A stretch of DNA of 64,000 nucleotides from Candidatus Accumulibacter cognatus. Lineage in GTDB: Bacteria; Pseudomonadota; Gammaproteobacteria; Burkholderiales; Rhodocyclaceae. The notes under the pieces are model-generated. The model saw only the letters and a program-made list of their open reading frames with translations. It did no database searches and was not told where the DNA came from. Where the stretch lies: NCBI GenBank assembly GCA_013414765.1, contig CP058708.1, positions 2,413,553-2,477,552 on the forward strand, read 5' to 3'. Of the stretch, positions 48,541 through 55,265 are shown in pieces; positions within the stretch are counted from its first letter, which is position 1, and each line of letters opens with the position of its first letter. A program made the translations under genes and the position numbers.

Positions 48541-50853
48541 CTATCGGGCGTCCGCCTCTTGCCTCGCCGCGGCCATGCTGGCCTCGGTCCGGAACATCGC
48601 AGTGCCGGGGAAGTGCAGCCAGAACCGCCGCTGCCAGGCTTCCTCCAGCACCTCCACTTCGCCGCCGTGCGCCGTCACGCGGGCGTCGTACAGCAGCCAA
48701 AGCTCGTATTTCTCGCGATTCGTCAGCCCCTCCAGCGGCGTCGCGTGCGCTTTCGCCGCCGGCAAGGCGGTCACGTTGCTCGGCGCCTCTTCCATCGCCT
48801 TGACCGCCTGTTCGGCGAGCGCCGCCGCGCGCGCCGAGGGCTTCGGCCCGGCCAGCGCCGCCACCGCTTTGCCGGCTTCGGTCAGTCCGTGGCTGCTGTG
48901 CGGGCTCGCCGTCTTGCCGAACTCGCCGACCACCAGCTTGCCGGCCGCCGCCGCCTGGTCGGCGAGATGCCGGTCGAGCAGCTCGCTGGTGGCTGTCAGG
49001 CCCTTGGTTTCGGCTTTCAGGCGCCGGCGTTGCTCCGCCGCCACGGCGCGCTTGATTTCGCTCGCCTTGAGGGCGATCTGCTGCCGGTCCGCGCCGGTGC
49101 GCTCGGCCGCTTCGGCGATGCACACGAAGTTTTTTCGGAAATAGACGACGATCCGCCCGAGATCCGGCGTTTCGTACACGTCCACCACGCTGCCCACGTC
49201 GATCCGCGCGAGGTCGGGCGCGTAAAACCACGTGCCGTCGAGCCGGATGCCCTTCTTCTGGGTCGTCCGTTGCCCACCGTCGGCCGGCTTGGCCAGCAAC
49301 AGGTCCAGGCTGCGCTCGTCACCGATCCGCCGCACTTCGCCGGTCCAGGACGCGGCCTGGGCGAAGGGGCTCCGGCCGAGGCTGGCGTGAGCGCGTTGCT
49401 CGTAGATGCCAGCCAGCCAGGTGTTGATCCGCCCCTGCATCGCCTCGGCGGTCATCGCCTCGAGGCCCAGCTCGCCGAAGTCCACCAGCTCGCCCTTCCG
49501 GGCCAGCCGGTCGGCGAACGATCGCCGCGCTTCGATGGCTTTGCGCTCGGCCACCGAGTGGCCGGTAAAGTGCGGCAAAAGCTCCAGAATCGAGTGGTTC
49601 AGCGTGCCGATGGCGCGCTCGACGTGCGGCTTCTCTTCGGGCGAGAAGGGGGCGGTCGTCCGGTGCTCGATGGAGAGCGCCAGCAGCGCCTGTTTGAAGT
49701 GCCCGGATTGGTAGTCCTGCCCGTTGTCGGTGAGGACTTCCCGCGGCACGCCCCAGGTCAACAGCGCCTGGCGCAGCGCGAAGCAGTGCGTCACCGTGCG
49801 CGGCGTGCGCGCCACCACCACCAGCATCCGCCGGCTCCAGACGTCGAGGATCACGCTCACCGTATGGCGCTTTTTCTGGCCGTCGCTGTCGAGCAGCAGC
49901 CAGTCGGCCGGCGTCGCGTCCATTTCCCAGCGGCCGTTCAAGGCCTTCACCTCGTCGCTGCACGAGCCGTAGGCGAGCAGGCATTGGTTCTTCCAGGCGT
50001 CCGGATTCGTCGCCTGCAGGTACAGTTCGCGGTGCTCCGCGATCCAGGTTTTCTGGAAGCGCATCACCTGGTCGTAACTCGGCGCGCGGAAGAGGATTTC
50101 TCCGGTTTTCGCGTCGATCGCGGCGGTCTTCAGCAGGTGGTGCAGTTGTCCGGTGCGGATTCCAGGCCGATCGAGCATCAGCTTTTTGGCGGCGGCGGCC
50201 AGCAAGGGGGTGGCGGCAAACGCGGTTTTGCCGGCGAGCTGGGAGCCGTTGCGGCGATCGACCAGGGCGGCGAGGTTCTGCGCCTCATAAGCGCCCACCC
50301 AGCGCTGCACCGAGCGCGCGGAAACCTCGGGGAAGGCCGCGCGAACGGCTTGCGAGACCGGGATTTCAACCAAGTTGTAGGCGTTCGCGTAGGGCGCCCA
50401 GCTCGCGGATTTTTTGAGAGGCTGCGCTTTCACGAACCAGATCTGCCAGCCCTGCGCAATCTCGCTGTGCGCGGACAGCGTCAGCGCCTCGCGCGCCGAC
50501 AGCCCGCCGGCGAGGTCGCGCAGCACCGCCTCGGCGGTCTGCTGCCGGCGCGCGAGGGCGGCTTCCTGCTCCTCCTCGAACTGCGCCAGCACGCTGGTCA
50601 GCGCCTTGATCCGCGCGCCCCGGGTTGCCGTGACGACGACGGTTCGGTGGTATGTCACGGCCTGACGCACGTCGGTGGGGAGGGTGGCGAGGGGGTAGAG
50701 GCGGCGCTGCCCGCCGCGAATGGCGATGGCTTCGAAGGGCCACGATTCGCGGTTCGCTCGCTGGGCCACGGCTTGCTTGGTCACCCCAAGCGCCTGGGCG
50801 ATTTCTACCAGGGTGGCGGTCACGGCGGGCAAAGGGGCGTTCATGGGGGGCAT
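48541..50853 (-). CDS. MuA-like DDE transposase
   Basis: A 770-residue transposase. An N-terminal winged DNA-binding domain (about 10-70, VEIAQALGVTKQAVAQRANR) is followed by end-binding domains. The catalytic core has D312 in RWEMDATPADW, D376 in LTDNGQDYQSGHF and E412 in HVERAIGTLN, with spacings of 64 and 36 close to those of MuA. A beta-barrel domain (RLDGTWFYAPDLARIDVGSV) and a helical C-terminal part for MuB contact follow. It should bind the TTTGTGCCAAA sites at both ends. Confidence 0.95.
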   Translation of the reverse strand: MPPMNAPLPAVTATLVEIAQALGVTKQAVAQRANRESWPFEAIAIRGGQRRLYPLATLPTDVRQAVTYHRTVVVTATRGARIKALTSVLAQFEEEQEAALARRQQTAEAVLRDLAGGLSAREALTLSAHSEIAQGWQIWFVKAQPLKKSASWAPYANAYNLVEIPVSQAVRAAFPEVSARSVQRWVGAYEAQNLAALVDRRNGSQLAGKTAFAATPLLAAAAKKLMLDRPGIRTGQLHHLLKTAAIDAKTGEILFRAPSYDQVMRFQKTWIAEHRELYLQATNPDAWKNQCLLAYGSCSDEVKALNGRWEMDATPADWLLLDSDGQKKRHTVSVILDVWSRRMLVVVARTPRTVTHCFALRQALLTWGVPREVLTDNGQDYQSGHFKQALLALSIEHRTTAPFSPEEKPHVERAIGTLNHSILELLPHFTGHSVAERKAIEARRSFADRLARKGELVDFGELGLEAMTAEAMQGRINTWLAGIYEQRAHASLGRSPFAQAASWTGEVRRIGDERSLDLLLAKPADGGQRTTQKKGIRLDGTWFYAPDLARIDVGSVVDVYETPDLGRIVVYFRKNFVCIAEAAERTGADRQQIALKASEIKRAVAAEQRRRLKAETKGLTATSELLDRHLADQAAAAGKLVVGEFGKTASPHSSHGLTEAGKAVAALAGPKPSARAAALAEQAVKAMEEAPSNVTALPAAKAHATPLEGLTNREKYELWLLYDARVTAHGGEVEVLEEAWQRRFWLHFPGTAMFRTEASMAAARQEADAR

Positions 50854-50923
50854 TCTGGAAAGAGGGAGGGGTCAGCAGGCGTCGGTAAAATGGGCAGGCA
50901 GGCGTCCAATCGTCGGTGTTACC

Positions 50924-51358
50924 ATGTACGCCGTGCATGAAATCAACCACCTCCTGAAAGCCCTCAACCGCTTCAACGCGCAGGTCATGGTGGCGCTCGA
51001 TAACGAGGCGCTCACGGAATTCGCCCGCGCCTTCCGCGACACACCCACCGCGAAGTGGCTCGCCTTGCGCGACGAGTTTTCCCATGAAATCCCGGTGTTC
51101 ATCGCGACACCCCAAGAGGAGTGGTGGGCTCGCTGGCCAGATCGTCTAACCAGAACGGCCCTGGCACTGGCGGCATGGCAGCTATCGTCGGATCTGGAGA
51201 TTCTGCTTTCCGAGATTCAAGATAGCGATCGATTACGGAACCCACTTGACCCAGCGTGGATGCGTGATCTGGCGAGCAAAGCTGTTGACGAATTCGCGCT
51301 AATTCGGCGATTTTCCTGCCTTTGGCCTGCGCAGCTCGGGTCGCCATTTGTAGACTGA
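50924..51358 (+). CDS. Possible plus-strand gene opposing the early operon
   Basis: A 144-residue frame (MYAVHEINHLLKALNRFNAQ...) lies between the MuA gene and the next early gene, on the opposite strand. Its first ~65 codons have strong GC-rich third positions and a helical, protein-like sequence. The second half overlaps the minus-strand gene 51,099-51,437 and looks less convincing. It might be a real small gene, or a remnant gene whose end is accidental. No clear ribosome-binding site. Confidence 0.4.
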   Translation: MYAVHEINHLLKALNRFNAQVMVALDNEALTEFARAFRDTPTAKWLALRDEFSHEIPVFIATPQEEWWARWPDRLTRTALALAAWQLSSDLEILLSEIQDSDRLRNPLDPAWMRDLASKAVDEFALIRRFSCLWPAQLGSPFVD

Positions 51359-51437
51359 CGCCGTCGAGTTCAGCGGCAACGCGGAACGCCTTCGCATGCG
51401 CGTCGAGGAGCAACGGGCTCCATTCCCCGGTTCTCAT
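51099..51437 (-). CDS. Hypothetical early phage protein
   Basis: A 112-residue protein from ATG 51,437, overlapping the preceding gene's stop. Its N-terminal third (EWSPLLLDAHAKAFRVAAEL) is followed by KGRKIAELARIRQQLCSPDH and an acidic, Pro-rich tail. It lies in the early operon upstream of MuA and overlaps the opposing frame at 50,924-51,358. No family recognised. Confidence 0.55.
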   Translation of the reverse strand: MRTGEWSPLLLDAHAKAFRVAAELDGVSLQMATRAAQAKGRKIAELARIRQQLCSPDHASTLGQVGSVIDRYLESRKAESPDPTIAAMPPVPGPFWLDDLASEPTTPLGVSR

Positions 51438-51871
51438 TGCATCGTCCCCATCACGCCCTTGATCCGCCGGATGCGCCGGCCCGCGTCTTCCTTGATCCGC
51501 TCCAACTTGCCGAGCTCGGCATCGAGCGCTTCCTTCCCGACCAGCACCTTGCAGCCGCGAACGTCGGCCAGCCAGGTGGTCAGCTCCCGCGTCTCCACCG
51601 CCACTTCGAAGGCCGGCACATACTCCAGCGGAAAGCGCCAGCCGTCGCGGCTGTCCGCCGTCCAGGAATCCAGTTGATGCTTGCTGATCGACGCGCCGGT
51701 CAGCGTGCTCATCGTTTCGGCAACTTCCTGCCGCGAGTGCTTCGAGCGCGTCATCAGATCGCTCAGCACATGTCGGATCGCCCGTCCGCAATCGAGCGAA
51801 CCGGGCGCCGGAAGCACCTCTACGGGCACCTCGAAAAGGTCGCGGGTCAGCGGGTCAAAACTTGTTTTCAT
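51434..51871 (-). CDS. Hypothetical early phage protein
   Basis: A 145-residue protein from ATG 51,871, preceded by GGAG; earlier in-frame codons overlap the Ner gene and look non-coding. It has PGSLDCGRAIRHVLSDLMTR, SRQEVAETMSTLTGASISKH and RFPLEYVPAFEVAVETREL, the last parts resembling a helix-turn-helix. The C-terminal helix is basic. Such genes often lie between ner and A in transposable phages. Function unknown. Confidence 0.65.
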   Translation of the reverse strand: MKTSFDPLTRDLFEVPVEVLPAPGSLDCGRAIRHVLSDLMTRSKHSRQEVAETMSTLTGASISKHQLDSWTADSRDGWRFPLEYVPAFEVAVETRELTTWLADVRGCKVLVGKEALDAELGKLERIKEDAGRRIRRIKGVMGTMQ

Positions 51872-51905
51872 GGTGTTTACTCCGTCGTGCGTTATTGCCA
51901 TTGTG

Positions 51906-52208
51906 TTAGCAACCAGAATGGCTAGAATGAAGCACGTGAGCCCCCCGAATACCGCGCCCTCTGGGCGTCCCGTCCGGGTGGTAGCGAGCGGCGAACATCT
52001 CCTGTACGGGGATGCCCACCGCATCGGCCAACCGCTTCTCGCTGGCCGGATAAGAGTGCGTCATCGCCTTGGAAAGCGTCGTCGGGCTGGTCAGCCCGTG
52101 CGCCTTGGCGAGGGCGCGCAAGGTGATGCCGCGCTTGTGCAAAGCGGCCACGATGTCGGCCGGATGCCAGTCTTCTGGACTGGCTTTTTTTGGGGGCTGT
52201 TTTGTCAT
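51906..52208 (-). CDS. Ner/Nlp-family regulator
   Basis: A 100-residue protein with the Ner/Nlp helix-turn-helix: HPADIVAALHKRGITLRALA, GLTSPTTLSKAMTHSYPASE and KRLADAVGIPVQEMFAARYH. In Mu, Ner shuts down early and repressor transcription and favours lytic growth. It is the first gene of the rightward early operon (minus strand here), facing away from the repressor. The last ~15 residues are specific. Confidence 0.9.
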   Translation of the reverse strand: MTKQPPKKASPEDWHPADIVAALHKRGITLRALAKAHGLTSPTTLSKAMTHSYPASEKRLADAVGIPVQEMFAARYHPDGTPRGRGIRGAHVLHSSHSGC

Positions 52209-52243
52209 CTGGTGGCGGTATCGGGTGGAGTGGAATTGATGGT

Positions 52244-52272
52244 ATTAGATACGCAAATTTGTCGTCAGTCAA
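52244..52272 (-). promoter_or_regulatory. Early promoter (Pe) for ner and the transposition operon
   Basis: On the minus strand TTGACT (52,272-52,267) and TCTAAT (52,249-52,244) are separated by exactly 17 bases, and the start of ner lies 36 bases downstream. This is a good sigma-70 promoter placed beside the operator repeats. Confidence 0.7.
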
Positions 52273-52294
52273 CACCTTTTACAGACACGTGTGT

Positions 52295-52410
52295 CGTTGA
52301 CACTTTAGCGTTTGCTCATATTTGGCAAAAACAGTGAAAAATCTATACAAATCAACGGGCAAAGAAAGTGTCAACGACCCCGACCAAGTTGACACTTTCG
52401 TTGACACTTC
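52295..52410 (+). promoter_or_regulatory. Repressor operator array and repressor promoter
   Basis: Four copies of CGTTGACACTT(T/C) occur at 52,295-52,306, 52,365-52,376 (inverted), 52,387-52,398 and 52,399-52,410. The first contains TTGACA, which with TATTTG at 52,319-52,324 (16 bases apart) could form the repressor promoter. Three copies lie within the apparent 5' end of the repressor frame. Confidence 0.65.
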
Positions 52411-52855
52411 CACTGTTATCGAATCGAGCACGGAAAGGCAGCAAATTGGCGCTCGGATGAAGGCAGCTAGGACGTATCTTGGCCTTAGCCAATCCAATTT
52501 TTGCGTACAAAGTGGCTACAACGTGCGTACTTACCAACGAAACGAAGAGGGGCGTAACGAGGCGGGAATTACCCTGGGGGCAGCGTTTGTTCGGGCTGGG
52601 ATCAACGCCAACTGGCTGCTGACGGGCGAAGGGCCGATGCGGATTGAGGATTTGGCCGGCGCGGAAACGCCCGGCGCGTTCGATCGGGAGCGCATGGCCG
52701 CCGCCATAGAAGCGCTGGAGGAAGTGCTCACGGAGGCCAAGCGCACCATGGCGCCGGCGAGGAAGGCCCAGGTCTTGCTGGCCGCTTACGACCTGCTGGA
52801 GGAGCCCAGCGCAACCAGGGAGAAGGTCATGCAGCTACTTAAATTCGCGGCGTAG
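52322..52855 (+). CDS. Phage repressor, Cro/CI-type helix-turn-helix
   Basis: The open frame is 177 residues from TTG 52,322, but a promoter -10 lies on that codon and operator repeats encode residues ~14-29. The real start may be downstream, up to ATG 52,457 (132 residues). The conserved part is an HTH_XRE domain (ARMKAARTYLGLSQSNFCVQ, RTYQRNEEGRNEAGITLG) followed by INANWLLTGEGPM, typical of CI-like repressors of transposable phages. The helical C-terminus probably mediates oligomerisation. It should hold the lytic promoter silent in the lysogen. Confidence 0.85.
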   Translation: MAKTVKNLYKSTGKESVNDPDQVDTFVDTSTVIESSTERQQIGARMKAARTYLGLSQSNFCVQSGYNVRTYQRNEEGRNEAGITLGAAFVRAGINANWLLTGEGPMRIEDLAGAETPGAFDRERMAAAIEALEEVLTEAKRTMAPARKAQVLLAAYDLLEEPSATREKVMQLLKFAA

Positions 52856-52878
52856 GCCGCTTTCAAGGAGGAAATGCA

Positions 52879-53637
52879 GTGCCACAAGAAGAAAAAAAAG
52901 ACCGCTTCAAGGCTCTGTTCAAGCAATCATTGGCGCCCGTGGAAGAGGACTCAAAAAGCCGGAAAACCCCGCCAATACTGGGAAAGAAGGTGGTCATCAA
53001 GGGCGACATGAACCACTTCGCGGAAGGGTCGACGCAACTCAAGGTGGTGCTGGTCGGGCCGCCGTCGGTCGTGCTCATCTCGAAGACCCAGAAAGCCGCC
53101 CTGGTCGAACGGCGCGACCAATGGGTCGATCTGCACAACACCGTGAAGGCGCGCCAGATCACCCGCAGCGACGCCCGCAAGGCCCTCAACGCCAAGGCCA
53201 AGGTCACGGCGCACCGCCTCATTCCCGCCGTTCGCTACGCCGATTTGATGGGCTGGCTCGAAGCCAGAATAGCCGCACTTCGTACCGCCGAACAGCGCCT
53301 CACCGAAAGCAACCGCCGCGACCTCGGCGCGTTGCGTCCCATCGTCGCCAACCCGGATGACGCCAACCCGGACACCGATTTAACGCCGCCCCACAAAGAA
53401 CGCCCCCCGCCCGGCCTGCGCTTGCTCAAATCCCCGAACGCCGGTCAGTTTGTGCCAAATACCACCTTAACGCCGGGCATTCAGACCGAAAAACAGGTTA
53501 TTTTGTGCCAAACCCAAACCCGCTTGAATTTTCCCCTCAACACCCCTCAAACCCTTGTCCCGCAAGGCCTCGCCCCTTCCCGCCTCTTCCCGCACCTCTG
53601 TGCCAACTACCCCCATGCCTCACAGCTGCACCGGTGA
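52879..53637 (+). CDS. Protein with ORF6C-like domain, reading out of the prophage
   Basis: A 252-residue frame from GTG 52,879, with a good AGGAGG six bases before it. Residues about 35-130 (KKVVIKGDMNHFAEGSTQLK, LVERRDQWVDLHNTVKARQI, TAHRLIPAVRYADLMGWLEA) resemble the ORF6C/Rha-type C-terminal domain of phage regulators. Residues after ~150 are Pro/Thr-rich and encoded by the left-end transposase sites. The stop codon lies in host DNA, 13 bases past the phage end. It is in the repressor operon, so it is likely expressed in the lysogen. Confidence 0.6.
   Translation: MPQEEKKDRFKALFKQSLAPVEEDSKSRKTPPILGKKVVIKGDMNHFAEGSTQLKVVLVGPPSVVLISKTQKAALVERRDQWVDLHNTVKARQITRSDARKALNAKAKVTAHRLIPAVRYADLMGWLEARIAALRTAEQRLTESNRRDLGALRPIVANPDDANPDTDLTPPHKERPPPGLRLLKSPNAGQFVPNTTLTPGIQTEKQVILCQTQTRLNFPLNTPQTLVPQGLAPSRLFPHLCANYPHASQLHR
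53448..53624 (-). promoter_or_regulatory. Phage left end: three transposase-site-like motifs
   Basis: GTTTGTGCCAAA (53,448), TTTGTGCCAAA (53,502) and TCTGTGCCAAC (53,597) are in inverse orientation to the TTGGCACAA repeats at the right end. Three sites, unevenly spaced, fit the L1-L3 layout of Mu. The terminal bases are CTCACA. Confidence 0.75.
53625..53629. repeat. 5-bp target-site duplication, right copy (GCTGC)
   Basis: GCTGC directly follows the phage end CTCACA and matches the copy at 12,616-12,620. Confidence 0.93.
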
Positions 53638-53844
53638 GTCGAGCGTACGCACTGCCAAACCGCCGACAAGGAATTCGATCGCCGGGGTATCTTCGTCATT
53701 GCCAAGCAAGGCATTGGCCAGGCGCAGCCAGTCCGGTTGCAGTGCACCGGCGCGCGGTACGCCAAGCCGACGGAACCCTGGTCGGCCAAGATCCTGGAGC
53801 GAAGCCAGTGCGCCGGGTCTGACGATTTCGAGAAACGCATTCAT
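53625..53844 (-). pseudogene. pxpC: pxpC 5' fragment (5-oxoprolinase subunit C)
   Basis: The first ~73 codons of PxpC from ATG 53,844 (MNAFLEIVRPGALASLQDLG, RPGFRRLGVPRAGALQPDWL, AIEFLVGGLAVRTLDSP). The frame then enters the prophage and stops at once. The rest is at 11,744-12,620. The start overlaps the pxpB stop (ATGA), so in the uninterrupted chromosome the three subunits formed one coupled operon. Confidence 0.93.
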
Positions 53845-54623
53845 CGCTCGGTTTGGCCATCGGCCAGAAAAGCCTGCGGCGGCTGCTCTGCCGCGCGCAA
53901 CTTTGGCATTTCCGCGCGTAGCAAGCGATACTCGCTGGCGGCAACCGCCCGGAAGCGTACCCGGTCACCAGGCAGGAGCAGCGCCGCCTGTGGCCAGTTC
54001 ACCGAAAACAGCGGCACCGGGCAGGTGCCCAGCAGGTGCCAGCCACCGGGGCTTTCCCAAGGGTAGATCGCAGTCAGGGTGCCGGCTGTCGCCACACTGC
54101 CCGCTGGTACCCGCAGGCGTGGCTCGCGACGGCGCGGACGCGAGAGCAGCTCCGGCAGATCGCCCAGGAAGGCGAAGCCCGGCTGGAAGCCAAGCATGTA
54201 GACCTCGTAGGTGACGGAAGCATGCCGACGAACCACCTCGGCCGGTGCCAAGCCACAAGCCTGTGCCAGTTCATCGAGATCCGGCCCGCAGGCAGCAATC
54301 TCGTCGCCGTAACACACCGGCAATTGCCATACACGTCCGCGACGCGGCCCATCCCTGGCCACCAACGATCGCAGTGCAGCATCTGCGTGTGTCGTAATGG
54401 TTGGTTCGATTTCGGCACGCGAGCACAGCAGGGGGTCATAGATGACGGTCAGCGAACGGAAGGTCGGCACCGTTTCGACGATCCCGTGCAGCTCGCCGCG
54501 GTCGATCGCCCGCGCCAGCGCTGCGTCGAGCGCCGCGACCGCGGTCAGCAGGTGCCGCTCGATGTGCTCGCCAAACTCGATGGTCAGCGCCGTATCCCCG
54601 GCGTTGAGGATGCGAAAGCTCAT
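53841..54623 (-). CDS. pxpB: 5-oxoprolinase subunit B
   Basis: A 260-residue protein of the PxpB (KipI-like) family, which with PxpC and PxpA hydrolyses 5-oxoproline with ATP. Signatures: ALTIEFGEHI, TVPTFRSLTVIYDP, YMLGFQPGFAFLGDLPEL and IYPWESPGGWHLLGTCPVPL. ATG 54,623 has an AAGGAG site; an in-frame upstream extension is unlikely. It is the first gene of the split pxpBCA operon and remains intact. Confidence 0.95.
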   Translation of the reverse strand: MSFRILNAGDTALTIEFGEHIERHLLTAVAALDAALARAIDRGELHGIVETVPTFRSLTVIYDPLLCSRAEIEPTITTHADAALRSLVARDGPRRGRVWQLPVCYGDEIAACGPDLDELAQACGLAPAEVVRRHASVTYEVYMLGFQPGFAFLGDLPELLSRPRRREPRLRVPAGSVATAGTLTAIYPWESPGGWHLLGTCPVPLFSVNWPQAALLLPGDRVRFRAVAASEYRLLRAEMPKLRAAEQPPQAFLADGQTER

Positions 54624-54677
54624 GCCGCCCTCTCCTTCAGATCGCCGGGCTGGCACGCATGCGCGACTCGTCCACCT

Positions 54678-55121
54678 CTACTCGCGAACCGCTTCAGCCC
54701 AGCAATTGGGCGTTTCGTAGAGGCGCAAGCACTCGAGACGCAAGCGCCTGCCATAACGGTCCCGATAGACCGCTTCGAGAATCGAGAAGGCTTTCTGCGC
54801 AAGGTTTTCGGCCGTTGGCACACAATCGAGCAGCACTGTCTTGTGTTCAGGCAGCGACGCCAGAAAACTCACCACTGGCAGGTCGCCGGCATAGACCAGA
54901 AAGGCATGATCCCAGGCATCGACCAGATGTGTGCAGGCCAGGGTCTTGACTTCGGAAAAATCCATCACCATGCCGTTGGCCGGGTCGCCGTCTTGGCGAA
55001 TGATGTCGCCGGCAAGTGTAATCTCGATTGCATAGCGATGCCCATGCAGATGCCGACATTGACTCAGGTGGTCGGGAATGCGATGGCCGGCGTCGAATTC
55101 GAGGCGACGAGTGATCAGCAT
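54678..55121 (-). CDS. queD: 6-carboxytetrahydropterin synthase
   Basis: A 147-residue QueD/PTPS-family enzyme that converts dihydroneopterin triphosphate to 6-carboxytetrahydropterin, in queuosine synthesis. Zinc-binding histidines are in FDAGH and HLHGH, and the catalytic Cys in SQCRHLHGH. The segments MVMDFSEVK, DHAFL and PTAENLA are family marks. It is upstream of pxpB on the same strand. Confidence 0.93.
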   Translation of the reverse strand: MLITRRLEFDAGHRIPDHLSQCRHLHGHRYAIEITLAGDIIRQDGDPANGMVMDFSEVKTLACTHLVDAWDHAFLVYAGDLPVVSFLASLPEHKTVLLDCVPTAENLAQKAFSILEAVYRDRYGRRLRLECLRLYETPNCWAEAVRE

Positions 55122-55265
55122 CGGAAGGGCACCGGAAAGGAACGCGCGATTATAGCACCGCCACTCCCGGTCCCTGCGGACGCAGCGACGCCTGGGGATA
55201 CGATGCAGTACCGTTCGGCCAGATCCAGGCCATTTCGAGGCTGATCGGTGATGCCTTGCCTCCCA

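Larger units (their letters stand above)
12621..53624 (-). mobile_element. Complete Mu-like transposable prophage inserted in pxpC (41,004 bp)
   Basis: The element begins TGTAAATT and ends CTCACA, so both termini have the TG...CA dinucleotides of Mu. It is flanked by a 5-bp direct repeat and carries repeated transposase-site-like motifs at both ends. Gene content is Mu-type in the early, packaging and head modules (repressor, Ner, MuA, MuB, GemA, Gam, Mor, gp27, terminase, portal, gpF, gpG, gpI, gp36, gp37). The tail module, with a long tape measure and no visible sheath, baseplate lysozyme or Mu-type contractile genes, suggests a siphovirus. The genetic left end is at the higher coordinate. 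Confidence 0.96.

Noticed and set aside
52861-52890. ATG 52,874 as start of the ORF6C-like gene
   Set aside because: It is in a different frame from the long coding sequence; the in-frame GTG 52,879 has the AGGAGG at a correct distance.
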